Shown here one piece after another: positions 1-11,777 of a stretch of 64,000 nt of DNA. The notes under the pieces were generated by a model. The model made no database searches. It saw only the letters and a list, made by a program, of their open reading frames with translations, and had not been told where the DNA came from. This DNA comes from Budorcas taxicolor (taxonomy: Eukaryota > Chordata > Mammalia > Artiodactyla > Bovidae). Numbering within the stretch: position 1 is the stretch's first letter; each line of letters opens with the position of its first letter. Made by a program: the position numbers and the translations under genes. Location of the stretch: positions 13,224,001-13,288,000 of the forward strand of contig NC_068928.1 of assembly GCF_023091745.1 (NCBI RefSeq). Reading direction: 5' to 3'.

Positions 1-160
1 TTTTAAAGCCTGTAGTAGTGTTCATTTCCTTTATCTGTATAATGGTGATATAATAATAGTGCCCACCTGAAAAGATTGTCGTGAGGACTTAAATAAGTTA
101 ATACGTGAAAAGTGCTCAGGTTATTGCCTGCTACTTAGTAGGTCCTTAATACGTGTTAGC
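1..160 (+). repeat. MIR fragment
   Basis: The order of phrases (attatctgtataatggtgat, then gtgaggacttaaataagtta, then aaagtgctcagg and a locus-count tail ending near aatacgtgt) matches the 3' half of the MIR SINE consensus on the + strand. It is cut by the window start and diverged, as expected for this old family. Confidence 0.65.
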
Positions 161-280
161 TTTTAATTTTAATGGTGGTAATAGTTTTTTCCTAGGTTAT
201 AGCTCCATGGCCACAATATTTGTTTCCCTCTTCATAAAAGGGTTATGTAAATAAATACTGGTACTATACTTATAGTCAGA

Positions 281-485
281 CTTCCCTGGTGGCTCAGACG
301 ATAAAGCGTTTGCGTACAATGCAGGAGACCGGGGTTCAGTCCCTGGGTGGGGAAGATCCTCTGGAGAAGGAAATGGCAGCTCGCTCTAGTGCTCTTGCCC
401 GGAAAATCGCATGGGAGGAGTCTGGTAGGCTGCAGTCCATGGGGTTGCAGAGTTGGACATGACTGAACAACTTCACTTCACTTCA
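281..485 (+). mobile_element. Bov-tA SINE
   Basis: The tRNA-Glu-derived head (cttccctggtggctcag with a B-box-like ggttcagtccc) is followed by a Bov-A body ending in gactgaacaacttcac. This is a ruminant-specific SINE, full length and in sense orientation to AATF. Confidence 0.9.
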
Positions 486-854
486 TACTTAATAGTCATT
501 GAAATGACTTAGCATGCACACACACACACTTGTAGTAAGTTCTTTAAAGTGCACACACAAAGTACATGCCAGGAAAAATATTAAGACATCATTTTTCTTC
601 AGTTATTCATTCAACAACCTCGAGTCTGCCATTTGCCAGCACCCAGTTTGCCAAGGCTGAGCAGTTCAGTCTCTGCCTCAGGACATTCACAGCAAGGTGT
701 GGGGATAGGTAAACCACTGTTAAAGCATCATTTAAATGTTATTACATGAAAGCAACCTCTTACGTGTTTCATTTTTAGATTGACAAATAAACAATGCTTA
801 CCCGCACTAATATTAAAAGGGACTTAAATAACATAATCTTTTACTTTCTTGGAT

Positions 855-1035
855 TTTTTTAGTGATTGAATTTGGCTGTGCTGGGTCTTAGTTGCAGCCT
901 GCAGGATCTTTAGTTGCGGCATGCAAACTCTTAGTTGCAGCACGTGGGAAGCTAGTTCCCTGGCCAGGGATCGAACCTCAACCCCTCGCATTGCAACCAC
1001 AAAGTCTTAGCCATTAGACTACCAGGGAAGTCCCT
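855..1035 (-). mobile_element. CHR-type tRNA-Glu SINE
   Basis: The reverse complement begins with the head cagggacttccctggtagtc and ends in a T-rich/A-rich boundary near 855. The body (cttagttgcagcctgcagg, ccagggatcgaacc) is typical of cetartiodactyl CHR-1/CHR-2 SINEs. Confidence 0.85.
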
Positions 1036-2799
1036 GTCTTTTATATAAAAATAAAAGTCATCAGCCTTTTATTTCCTGGGCTTCAGTTTATTCAAGTGGC
1101 AATAATGACAGTTTCATGGGAGTGCATTGTAACATGCCTAACAAAAATCGCTAATTAGTTTCAGGTATGTAAGTTCTGAAATCTGATATGTTCAAATGAG
1201 GGAGCAGTTAAGTTCGATTACCTTCCTTCCATTGACAGAAGGGCGGTTTACTGAGGACACACAGTATTGAAAACAGCCAACAGGGAGTCCACATCTTGTC
1301 AGCATCTGGATTTGGAAATGGCAGTGTAGTTAGATGTTCTTTCATCTGATTTGGGCATCATTTCTCTGGAACTGAAATATTTGTAGAGGGCTTTTCATGG
1401 CCAAAATGGTGTGTTAGCTGCTGGGGTGACGGTGTGCACCCTGTGTCTTAAGGAGCCTATAGCATACACAGCACAATGTGTGTTGTAGCAGTGATGTGAA
1501 GGGTGCTGGGAGAGAAAGGATTCGCTGCGTGGGGATCCCTGTCTCCAGACCCATGCTGTACAGAGACTTTGGGCACTTGGCTCAGGACATTTCACTACCT
1601 AAAAGGCTGTTAATTTAAAGGCTTTTTTAATATGAAAGGATCAAACTATTTTACATGAAACAGAAGGTTACTTGCATTGTGGCCCTAATTTTATTTTTAA
1701 TACGTTTCTTCAGAGTTTACTTTAACTGTATTTTAAATCACTAGTGTAATACGTGATATCAAAATATGTATCAGATAAAAGGGAAAATATCCGCAGCTTC
1801 CCTGGGTGACTCCTATTAGACAGTTTATAAACAGTTCCTTGTAAATAAAACTTGGATTTTAAGTACCTCATGCTCTGAGCATTTCCCCTTTTCCGTTTAA
1901 AGGGGAAAAATAAATTTCCCTTTTCAGAGAAGTCCTCTGGAACAATGGAGGTTGTCTAGGAACGGCGAAATGGAAGGTAGCTAGTAGATTTCGGGAAGTC
2001 CATTGATCAGTCAGATTGCTGTGTCCTGTAGGGCTTTTTAAGGATTTATTGACACACTTCATCAAGGTATTTGAGAGAGCATTCAGGGAAACCTACGAAA
2101 TTCTGCAATTCTTTTCCCTCCCTTATAAATTCATGCCTGGTCAGAAATTACAGCTTGAGTGGGATGTCCCTCCACAGAACTCAAATGCACACTATCTATC
2201 ATGTTACTTAGGACGGCAGTAATGTAAAATGGGAAGGATTTTTTCCTTTTGGTTTCTTTCTGTGAAGGGGCTCACCCAGCATATTTTATCCTCTGTCTCT
2301 CCATTTCTCTCTTATTTCAACTTCCACTTACTCCCCAATTCCCCACATCATTCTCTTAAGAGAAAAAAAAAATAAATTTTGTCCACCGAGTCCTCTTTCT
2401 TATTTGATTTAAAAGGTCTTGCGTTGAATGTTTCTCACAAAAACACTTTGCATTCAGAATTAGCCCATCAAATCGTTTCCACCACAGACCCCTGCACAGG
2501 CTGTGTGCCTTCCGTTGTGGGGCCCCCCCCGAGGTCAGAAAACCCAAGGCTGCCTTTGGTTTAGTTGTCATGATTTTAGAATATAAGTCCCCGTGCCCTG
2601 CTTTGAAAAGTTACCCTGGTGGTGATTTTATACCATAAAAAAAAAAAAAGAAAAAAAATCCTACTTTTGGTTCACACAACCAACCAACACAGTGGGACAG
2701 AACTCCTTCTGCTATTCCAGTCAAAACGACGGTCCTCCTAAGAGCACATTCATTTCTCTAAACCAGGGGGTATGTATGTGCCCGTTCCTAGAAGTGACA

Positions 2800-2958
2800 G
2801 GAGACATGGGTTCAATCCCTGGGTCAGGAAGATGCCCTGGAGGAGGCAATGGTAACACGCTCCAGTATTCTTGCCTGGAGAATCCCATGGACAGAGGAGC
2901 CTGGCAGGCTACAGTCCATGAGGCTGCAGAGTCGGACCTGACTTAGCAACTAAACAAA
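2800..2958 (+). mobile_element. Bov-tA SINE, head diverged
   Basis: From gacatgggttcaatccctgg to ctgacttagcaactaaac the sequence follows Bov-tA. The tRNA-like first 25 bases are not recognisable, and the element ends in a caacaacgac tail. Confidence 0.85.
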
Positions 2959-3449
2959 AACAACAACGACGCATCTATATGTGTGTACACCTACATGAAT
3001 GTATAAAAATTCTACTTGGGCTCACGTTGGAAATGATAGCGACTCATATCGACTCATCCACATGGTGGGTGTTAAGGAATCTGTAAACCTGCAGTGCTCT
3101 GTCTTAGTGGTAACGCCATCCTGCTTTTGGAATATAGAACAAGCCCAAACAGTAATACTGACAGAATTCGGAATTATGATACAGTGGAGCCTTCACGTAA
3201 TTCTTTGTTGAAGAAGTTAGGGCCTAAATGTTAAGGCTTATTGTTATTCCGAGTTGATAATCTCTGCCTTGCTTTAATAATTTTTCCTCATGCCTGGGTA
3301 GCCCGCGAGTTGCACAATAATCACTCACACAGCTTTGTAATCAATGCCCAAAGTAATAGGATTCCTCTGGCCACCGGCAATTAATAAATTTGTGTCTTTT
3401 TTAAAACACTACCAAGTCGGGCCTGAAATACGACTGACTGGCTCTCCTC

Positions 3450-3457
3450 ATTTGCAT
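3450..3457 (+). promoter_or_regulatory. Octamer motif ATTTGCAT
   Basis: A perfect POU/OCT octamer sits in a repeat-free stretch (3230-3620) with several homeodomain-type AATTA cores nearby. A single motif is weak evidence; the site is noted because of its surroundings. Confidence 0.3.
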
Positions 3458-4446
3458 ATTTATTGCAGTGGAAAAATTCTTACCAGATGATTGATGCCGG
3501 GCCTGCCTCTTGAATTCCAAGCAGCACGTTATTATGAAATGAAAAATGCCGGCCATACAGTTGATTAAAGTTGAAGACAGTGGAATCGGTGTTTTTTAAG
3601 ATTGTGGGAGAATTAAAGGCATATTTTAATAGATGTTGACAAGAAGTGAACTAACAAAAGCAAAGCAAAGGATTTGCTTGAAAAGATTTAATCAAACGTC
3701 TTTCTGGGGGGATTAATTGCTGGGGATGACTAGTGCAAGTGGCAGGCTTGTGTGGATTTGAATGAAAAGTATTGTTCTCAGGCCAATACAGCATGTGTCA
3801 TTTTGACCTATAGTTTAGCTGTAGTTCTAGAGTTACTTTGGAAGAAGTGGGGGGGAAACTGTTCTTGCAATCTGTATCTTCTAGCTTAATGTATATATCC
3901 GGGAATAAGAGGAATGTAGGCGTTTATATATACCTGCACATAAATAATTGTATGTTTGCATATTTGCTTTAAAAACAATGGTGTGGATATTTAAAAACTG
4001 ATAAGGTGAGCTTTATTTTACTTTATACATTTGCTGTCCCCATTGCCCTCCATCTCCTCCCCAGAAGTTTTACTTACTGGTTTATAATCTAATTAACGAA
4101 CTGTGTGTCCATGTCCAGACTTATTCTCTGCCTCCAGTTTTGTTTATGTTGAACAGCCTAGATGAATCAAGGAAAAAAATAAAGCTGTTAGGTGAAAATG
4201 GTTTTTAGATTGGTGACATTTTATATATAGAATGCTTGCGTATGGGCAGCATGTAAATGAATACTTAATGTGGGAATGTATGAATACTAGTTCTGTCTTG
4301 GCACTGTAGATCACAGCAAGCAGAGCCCAAGATTTTCGCTGTGTGAAAGATGCCGATTTTGTGATAGTAATATACTTTCTATTTTATAGCATTTAAACAT
4401 TTGCAGCATACCTTAATATATACAAGCATTTGTTATTTTTTGCCTT

Positions 4447-4570
4447 AGTTCTGCAAGATAACCAGGCAAAGGATTATCTGCATGGTGTAGATGAGATCAT
4501 TGAGACTCGAAGAGATTAAATGGGGGGTCCACTCAGTGGAAAATGACTAGTTAGGGATAGTTTCTGTTAA
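4447..4570 (-). repeat. Weak MIR fragment
   Basis: The run tgagatcattgagactcgaa followed by an agattaaat spacing resembles the reverse complement of the MIR core. It is highly diverged. Confidence 0.35.
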
Positions 4571-5784
4571 AATCCAGGGCTCCTAACCCTCAGTAAAATA
4601 CTCTTTCCATTTATTCTTCACTTGGGAAATTGTTTCTAAGGCTGGTGCCCGGGTGCTTAGTTTGAGTCTTGGTAATAAGGTCAGTCATGTGTCCTTCTTA
4701 ATCTCCTCTTAAGGCAAAGGCCTCTGGAAATGGACCAGGTAGGACAAAATAAACATATATGTCCTTGGCAGTCTCCGTTTGTTTTGTGGCCACGTGCCAG
4801 GAGGGAGAGAGAGGAAAGTATATGTGCATCTCTGCTGCTTTTCTTAGCTTTGAACTCTGGCAGGGAAACTAGAGGTGAATTAGAAAGTGTTGATTCCATT
4901 CCCTTGATCATTCATAGGGTTGAACAAATGGAATTCAACTTTGTATGAGTGATAGAGTTCTTTGGTTTGGTGCGTTTTTGTCTGGGGCTGGGAAGAACTC
5001 ACTGTGGAATCTGAGCCTTCAGGAGAGCGTGTTTCCTCACCCTGGTCAATTGTGGCTTTGAGGGGGCCTGCCACGTCCAGCAGAGGATTGCTCATTGTTT
5101 CTTCAGGTTTTACATAAAACTTCACTGGAAGGAAATGTGACCGTAATACTGCAAAGAAATGAGAATTGGGTTCTGGCTTCTAAATCTCTTTACAGGAGGC
5201 TGTCCATGTATTGACCACTGATGATTTGACGTTGATAAACTTTTTTTTTTTGGTGGGTGGTGGTGGTGGTTAGAAGCACAGAATTGCAGATTTCATCTCT
5301 GGTAGGTCTCCTGACACTTTGATGCATGGTGGTGCTATCCCTGAATGGAGCTTAAATACTTCAGGGCTACTTTCTGACTGGGTGAAGGGGTGTATAAAAT
5401 GACGACGTATGAGAGAGTATTAACAGAAAGGCACACTTTGATTTACTGATATTGGCTCTCTGCCTTCTCGTTGGATTGATATGCTGTCTAATATATCTGC
5501 AATGGATTTTTTTAAACTGACTTGAACAAAATAAAAGGGCTTGTATAGCTACTGGAAAGTGGCCCTTAAAAGTAGTAGTCTCTGTGTTGGATGTTTTCAC
5601 AATTCTCGGTTATGTTACATGTGAGAGTCAAATTATGACTTGCTTGTTGGGGGCAAGCAGCCATAAATGCTGTGGACTGCTTTGCAGCTGCTTCTCTGCA
5701 TGGTTTTTGATCTCCTGTTTTAGATCATGGACACGTGGTACCTGGAGGAAGTAAGGGACAGGTACATGTTTTTCCTGTTCTTAT

Positions 5785-6170
5785 AATTATTTTTTATTGT
5801 GGCAAAAAGATACATAGCATGAAAATTACCATTCTAAGTGTACAGTGCAATAGTGTTAAGTATATTTACATTGTTATACATCCAATCGCCAGAACTTTTT
5901 GATTTTGTGAAATTAAAACCCTGTACCCAGTAAACAACAATTCTCCATTTCTCTCTCCCCCCAACCCTTGACATGCACCATTCTCCTCTCTGTTTTTATG
6001 AATTAGACTACTCTAGATACCTTGTATAAGTGGGATGATACTGTATTTGTCCTTCTGTGACTGACTTATTTCACTTTGCACAGTATCCTCAAGGCTTATC
6101 CATGTTGTGGCATGTGACAGAATTCCCCTCCTTTTTAAGGCTGAATAACATTCTGTTGTTCTTTCAGACT
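5785..6170 (-). mobile_element. Old L1 3'-end fragment (first of two)
   Basis: Phrases such as gactactctagataccttgt, gtgactgacttatttcactt and aaggcttatccatgttgtgg are the reverse complement of the 3' region of ancient mammalian L1 elements. It is diverged and has no coding potential. Confidence 0.75.
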
Positions 6171-6241
6171 AGGCCCTCTGTGTAGAGATAGACTGGGGAG
6201 GTAGAGTTATTTTTACTTCAGCCTTAGGAATTAGTTAAGTA

Positions 6242-6575
6242 TTTCTAAAAATTGTGGTAAAATATATATGGCATAAAATTGACTGTTTTTAACCATTTTA
6301 AAGAGTACAGCTCAGTCGCCAGTACATTCACCTTGTCCTGCCACCATCCTCACTACTGCCCATTCCGGAAGCTTTTTCCCCATCCCAAGCTGAAACTTTG
6401 TACGCATTGAACGGTGAGCCCCCATCCCCGCCTCTCCCCAGCCACTCTTTCTGGTTTTCGTCTGTGAGTGTGCCTGTAGTTTTACACTCCTCCTATAAGC
6501 GTAATCACACAATGTATGTTCGTTTGCAACTGGCTTATTTTGCATAGCCTAATATTTTCAAGATTTAGTCTTGGG
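6242..6575 (-). mobile_element. Old L1 3'-end fragment (second of two)
   Basis: A second copy of the same old L1 3' region starts again at attgtggtaaaatatatatg and passes through tgcctgtagttttacactcc and caactggcttattttgcata. It lies 70 bases after the first copy in the same orientation, so these are two insertions or a duplication, not one element. Confidence 0.7.
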
Positions 6576-6925
6576 AATTTTGAGGACCACTTTGCAGATG
6601 CAAAATTGATTTGTGCTTTCACTTTGGAGAACATGGGCTGTCTTAACAAATAGCTGTTTCTAGAAAAGGAGGAAAAACAGTGGTTCATACTTGCATAGAA
6701 TTGGGATGAGATGAGATTTCTGTTTTCATGGGCTTCCTTACAAGTGTTAGTGTCTCTCCTATTTTCTTAAGTTTCTTGCTATAACATACTTTCAGAACCT
6801 TAGCTGTTATGGGCTCTCTGTTTATAATTCTCCGCTGTTTTCATAGGCGCTCACTGACGGTAACATAGTGTTTGTAGTTGCCATTTTTATTCTTTGCTTT
6901 CCTCACTATTGTAATTATTTTCCGT

Positions 6926-6949
6926 ACACACACACACACACACACACTT
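6926..6949. repeat. (AC)n microsatellite
   Basis: About 12 uninterrupted AC units lie upstream of a - strand Bov-tA. Confidence 0.9.
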
Positions 6950-6984
6950 TTGCATTATTCCAGTTACACGCTTACCTCGTGCAC

Positions 6985-7199
6985 GCGTGCTACGTTGCTT
7001 CAGTCGTGTCTGATTCTTTGAGGCCCCATGGACTGTAGCTGCCAGGCTCCGCTGTCCATGGGATCCTCTAGGCAAGAAAGCTGGAGTGGGTTGCCATTTC
7101 CTCCTCCAGGGAAAGCTTCCTGATCCAGGGATAGAACCGGTATCTCCTGTGTCTCCTGCATTGAAGGCAGATTCTTTACTGGCTGAGCTGTCTGGGAAG
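6985..7199 (-). mobile_element. Bov-tA SINE
   Basis: It reads, on + strand, from cttcagtcgtgtctgattct through gccccatggactgtagctgc to ctgagctgtctgggaag, which is the reverse complement of a complete Bov-tA. Confidence 0.9.
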
Positions 7200-7259
7200 T
7201 TGCACGCTTAGCACATTTAGACTTTAAAGTAATTCTTGTCTTTGAAATTGTTATGTCTA

Positions 7260-7383
7260 GGACTTCTCTGGTGATCCAGTGGCTAAGACTCTGTCCTTCC
7301 AATGCAGAGGGTGCAGGTTTGATGCCTGCTCAGGGAACTCAGATCATACATGCTGTGTGATGTGACCTAAAAAAGAAAAAATT
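7260..7383 (+). mobile_element. CHR-type tRNA-Glu SINE
   Basis: The head (aggacttctctggtgatccag, agtggctaagactctgtcc) and the ggttt-gatgcctg B-box region are followed by a short body and an A-rich tail (aaaaaagaaaaaatt). Confidence 0.85.
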
Positions 7384-8054
7384 GTAATGTCTTTATTCTT
7401 TTTTTTCTTCTTGCCTACTTCTCATCTATTTATACTTAATCCGTTTCCCCAAAACTATCAGAGGAATAATTCTGTATTATTTTTTCTTCTTGAGAATAAT
7501 TTTTTATCATTATATTTGGTGGAAAGTTTTGTTAAGATTCAGAGCAACTGGTTGAGAATCTTGGATTGGAACAAAAGGCATTTTGGATTTCTTCAGAGAT
7601 TGCAGGTCCTCCCAAGTGATATGGATACGTACTGATTATAAAAGGATTAGAATGTGGAATTTATAAATGATAAATGATCAAGGATCTTATGCTACTTATA
7701 AACAGGGAAGTTGTATTTATATAGTCTTATATGCAGATTATTGGAGGAATGCAAAGTAGCTGTTAGGTCACTGAGTTCCTTCTGACCAATCCAGGGGGGC
7801 TTTCTCAGGTAAGCTCTTAGCCTTACAGTGAAATGGGATGCTACAGCATGATCTGTTTGGAGAACTGGTCTGAGTCATGTGTTGGTGTCCCAGTGATAGA
7901 ATAGGTTGGGATGCAAAATAGGGAGGAAGTTACTCAGGCTGGACAAAGTAGAAGCAGAAGAGTTAGAATCAAATTTATAAAAATCAGATAAACGGAAGTT
8001 TGTGTGAGCTGGTTAGTCTGGAATGTGAAACAGAAATGAATGTGGTGGTGGTGC

Positions 8055-8256
8055 TGCTGCTGCCGCTTAGTTGCTTCAGTCGTCTCCTACTCTGTGGACC
8101 CTGCGAACTGCAGCCCACCAGGCTCCTCTGTCCATGGGATTCTGCAGGCAAGAATACTAGAGTGGGTTGCCATGCCCTCCTCCAGGGGAGCTTCCTGACC
8201 CAGGGATCGAACCCGGGTCTCCTGCATTGCAGGCACATTCTTTACCGATGAGCCAC
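8055..8256 (-). mobile_element. Bov-tA SINE with short GCT/GCC tail
   Basis: The reverse complement of a Bov-tA runs from gcttagttgcttcagtcgtc to ttaccgatgagccacg. The CTG/CCG-rich start at 8050 is its 3' tail. Confidence 0.9.
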
Positions 8257-9799
8257 GAAATGAATGAATGAAACGAAGCCCAAGAAATGAATGTAGAGTC
8301 TGCTAAGTGAGAGTCAGGACGCTTGAAAGATTAAGTTTCCTTAAGGGAAAGAGGGAAGGACTGATAGAAGCACAGCCAGAAACAAATGGACAACTCTTAG
8401 TGATAATATGTGTGGAAAACACAGGGTTTAGCCACTGATTGAATATACTGAATACCGGCACCAAAATGTCAGTGATCGCCTATGAAAATTAAACAGAGAT
8501 GAGAGAAGCAGAGAAAGGAGAAGTATTGGATTGGAAGAAAAGACTTTTGTTTCTGACATGGTGTGTTTGAGGGAGTGATGGAGCATCCAAGTGGAGATTT
8601 TCTTAGTTGCTGGAAATGTGAGTTTGATTATAAAGAGATGTCTGGGTGCTATCAAAACATAGCTAATAATTATCAGTGTCTAGTTAGCCCCTTTAGTAGG
8701 ATTAGTAGGATTATGCTGATAAGGAACGTAAGAGTTCCTTTCTCAGAGAGCCAGTTCTTATTCTGAAAGCTCTTGGTCATAGACGTTACATTTGATCCCG
8801 ACCAGCTTTATTACGAACACATCTTGTTGGTTGTGAGGAGAACCGGGTGAGAACATGCGCCCGATGAGCAGATTTCCAACAGACGATTCAGTACACTGGA
8901 CGCCCCAGAGCCTGGGGTTCCACATCTCTGCATCTAGCCAACTTTGAACCAACGATATTTGGAAAGAAAAAAAAAATGTCAGAAAGTTCCAAAAATTTGC
9001 AGCACTCTGACAACCATTTCCACAGTGTTTGTATCATATTCATAACAATTGTTGTAGCACTTACATTATACTAGTTGTTATCAGTAATCTAGAGATGATT
9101 TGAAGTATGTGTGAGGATATGGGTTATATGCAAATTAGGCCCTTTGATATAAGTAAGGAACTTGAGCATCTGTGGGTTTTTGCTACCCAGGGGGAGAGGC
9201 CCTGGAACCAATCTCGTGAGGATACAGAGCGATGACTGTATTGCGAACAGGAAGTCATTAACTTGGGTGTGTGCTCGTGAACAGGAACTTTGCATAAGGG
9301 TAAACGCTGAGAGATTGAGTGAATGAGGTGGCAGCTCACACCAGAGGCAGAGAAGATTTCTCAGGGAAGGGAGGTGGTGGTGATAGGAATCCTAGGACTA
9401 AGTTGTGCTTCTGGGGGGAAAAGAGAAGGGATTGCTTAAGGAACCAGTTGATAAAGAGATAATCCAAGAGGCAGCCTGTAGAAAGATAACTGAGAGGGCA
9501 ACGCCGGAGGAAGAAAATGATTGCTTATGATGACAGACAAGGAAGGGTTTTGTCAAACTTAGTAGATTTAAGAACTCAGAATTTATTGCAGATGTTTTAA
9601 GTTTCTTACACATGTTTCCTTGCACTGTTATTATTTCCTTTCAGAAATTCTGTATTTCAGAGAGTTCTTAGGCCCGGCCAGTCCTATACACCCACCCCCG
9701 CCCCAGCCAGTACTACTCAGGAGGCAGGCGTCAGAGGCATCACCTGCTGTGGGGCACTGTCGGTAATTAACTGTTCCTTTTCTCTGCTTTATTTCCCAG

Positions 9800-9914
9800 G
9801 TCACAAGGCACTTAAAGCACTACTGAGGTCATTGGTGGATCTCCAGGAAGAGTTGCTTTTCCAGTACCCAGACACTAGGTATCTTGTAGATGGGACAAAA
9901 CCCAAAGCAGAAAG
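9800..9914 (+). CDS. AATF: AATF exon: end of the AATF/Che-1 domain
   Basis: This 115-base exon has acceptor AG at 9798-9799 after a pyrimidine-rich run and donor GTAAGG at 9915. It starts with GT, completing a Ser codon from the previous exon, and ends with AG, which joins T of the next exon to give another Ser. The 37 whole codons begin HKALKALLRSL and continue to YLVDGTKPKAE. LKALL is an LxxLL motif of the nuclear-receptor-box type. In family terms this is the C-terminal part of the leucine-zipper-containing AATF/Che-1 domain, which lies around residues 276-313 in the human numbering I estimated by counting back from the C terminus. Following intron: 1655 bases. Confidence 0.96.
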
Positions 9915-10142
9915 GTAAGGAGGAATGGAACTATGGAATCGCTGTCTGTTCATCTGAATATTTTCCCACTGTTCATGAAGTCAGGTCCTTCCAGAAGATG
10001 TCAGACTTCTTAATGTTAGTGAACTATTCAATAGAAAGAGCCGTTCACATTTAATTGGTAGCCAGGATGGCATATGAATTGGGAATTCTCTTTTGGATTT
10101 CTGTGTGTAGTTGTGCCTAATTGTGTTTGTGCATGCGTGCAT

Positions 10143-10347
10143 GGTCAGTCGCTAGGTTGTATCCAACTTTTTTGTGACCCCGTGGACTGTAGCCCTCCAG
10201 GCTCCCCTGTCCATGGGATTCTCCAGGCAAGAATACTGGCGTGGGTTGCTATTTCCTCCTCCAGGGGATCTTCCCGACCCAAGGATCAACCTGCGTCTCC
10301 TGCATTGCAGGTGGATTCTTCACCACTGAGCTACCTGGGAAGCCCAG
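10143..10347 (-). mobile_element. Bov-tA SINE
   Basis: Complete reverse-strand Bov-tA from gtcagtcgctaggttgtatc to actgagctacctgggaagcc, within the intron after the first visible AATF exon. Confidence 0.9.
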
Positions 10348-10388
10348 TTACTTTTGTAAGCTTCTGCAAAAAAACTTGCCTTTGGGGG

Positions 10389-10495
10389 TAGGGGGCTGCA
10401 CCTCTCGGCTTGTGGGATCTTAGTTCCTCGACCAGGGATCAAACCCAGGCAGTGAGAGCACTGAGGCCTAACCACTGGACAACCAGGGAATTCCC
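10389..10495 (-). mobile_element. CHR-type SINE, short
   Basis: Contains cttgtgggatcttagttcct, a ccagggatcaaaccc B-box region and ends with accagggaattcc, the reverse complement of a CHR-1-like head. Confidence 0.85.
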
Positions 10496-11353
10496 CAAAC
10501 TTGCCTTCTTTTTTAGATCTAGTGAAATTATTGGTGAAAGCACATTTTTAGTATGAATGCTTAATTGATGTTTACAAAGCCCTTTGTTGCACGTACGTGG
10601 AATTGCCAGTTGCAACCATCGACTTTTTAGTAAGGGAAGAAGCAGTTATTTTGACGTGTGGAAACATTTTGGAAAATAGCAGAATAAACCTTTTTTTCCC
10701 CTTCCTGAAATGATCACATTTGATGAAGGGTCACCCCCCTCCTTGACCTCTCCCTCTGGCTGAGCTTGCTGCAAGTGGTACCTGCCTGTTGTTTTCCGTT
10801 GCGCTTCTCTTCCGCTCCACTCCTTTCCACTGAGTTAGTTTGAAGGACAGAGGAGAGGAGCTCACATGTAGGAAGCACTTCCTGTGTGTTGGGATCAGCA
10901 GTCCACAGAGTGCAGCTGGTTCTAACTGGAGGCTCTGGTACGTTCTCAGGTGGTTGAGGGCATTGCAGTTTAGCATGGGTTCTGTGGCCTATCGCTTTGA
11001 GTTTTCTTTACGTTCTGCTCCTCTTCATTTGGTTCAACTAATACTATTCAGCTTTCCCGAACGATTGGTTACAGAGAGACATATTTCCCTTATTGATTTG
11101 GGGATTAAGGTCATAAAAGTATGATTATGTGTTTAATTTTTAAAGACCCTCCTATAACAGTATAACAATATAGGCCTGGTTCATGTGCATTTCTGATAAT
11201 GTTTTTAACAACCTCATTTACTTTTATGGTTTTCTTACCTTTTAAAAATATTTTTGAAACCACCTATTTTTATATTTATTTGAAAAAGTACAGAAGATTT
11301 TGTTTGACCGCATGAATGCTCTCTTACAACAAAAAAAGCCATACCCTTTTTTT

Positions 11354-11502
11354 TAAAAAAAAAAAAAATTAATTTATTTGTTTGGCTGCATAGGATCTTT
11401 AGTTGCCACACGTGATATCAAGTTCCCTGACCAGGTGTCAAACCCGGGCCCCTGCTTTGGGAGCACAGTCTCGGCCACTGGGCCACCAGGGAATACTCCT
11501 GA
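11354..11502 (-). mobile_element. CHR-type SINE next to an AATF exon
   Basis: The A-rich tail (11354-11368, here on + strand) and body (ggctgcataggatctttagt) run to gccaccagggaatactcc. The element ends 67 bases before the exon at 11570, so the branch point and pyrimidine tract are confined to the short interval between. Confidence 0.85.
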
Positions 11503-11569
11503 CTGCACGTGGGACTAGGTTTTACCCAGGTAATGTTTATTTACACTGGACTCTTACTGGGTTTTCCAG

Positions 11570-11777
11570 TGAAGAAGAGATTGCCAGTGACGATGAAGAG
11601 CTCGTAGAGGAGGAGAAGAAGAAGCCACAGAGGAGGGGCCCAGCAAAGAGGAGGCTGGAGATGGAAGAGTACCCCAGCTTCATGGCGAAGCGCTTTGCTG
11701 ACTTCGCCGTCTACAGGAACCGCACACTCCAGAAGTGGCACGATAAGACCAAGCTGGCTTCTGGAAAACTGGGGAAG
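11570..11777 (+). CDS. AATF: AATF exon: acidic/basic linker and conserved central region
   Basis: This 208-base exon has acceptor AG at 11568-11569 (GTTTTCCAG). Its first base completes a Ser codon, then 69 whole codons follow to GKLGK. The N-terminal 15 residues are strongly acidic (EEEIASDDEELVEEE). A basic cluster, KKKPQRRGPAKRR, follows and fits a nuclear localisation signal. After that comes the highly conserved YPSFMAKRFADFAVYRNRT/LQKWHDKTKL region. The exon ends at AAG, and the intron starts with GCAAGC, so this is a GC-AG intron. Choosing 11777 as the end gives GKLGK joined to GFGAF, the junction I recall from human AATF. A GT six bases further on (11784) would add Ala-Ser in frame. 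The acidic stretch appears slightly longer than I recall for human. Confidence 0.95.

Larger units (their letters stand above)
1..9799 (+). other. AATF: AATF intron (5' part outside the window)
   Basis: No coding exon was found here. It holds a MIR fragment, two + strand and two - strand Bov SINEs, CHR SINEs and two successive old L1 3'-end fragments, all listed separately. I see no recognisable repeat in about 1040-2775, 2960-5780, 6700-6920, 7385-8050 and 8260-9790, apart from a weak MIR at 4447. The stretch 3230-3620 is a candidate conserved non-coding element. The 3' end of the intron has a normal pyrimidine tract before AG at 9798-9799. Confidence 0.8.
9915..11569 (+). other. AATF: AATF intron with three SINEs
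   Basis: The intron is 1655 bases, GT-AG. A - strand Bov-tA (10143-10347), a - strand CHR SINE (10389-10495) and a - strand CHR SINE (11354-11502) make up about a quarter of it. The last of these ends only 67 bases before the exon. No repeat or gene is seen in 10500-11350. Confidence 0.85.

Noticed and set aside
281..330. tRNA-Glu-like sequences with A/B-box at SINE heads
   Set aside because: They are the tRNA-derived heads of Bov-tA and CHR SINEs, repeated many times, not functional tRNA genes.
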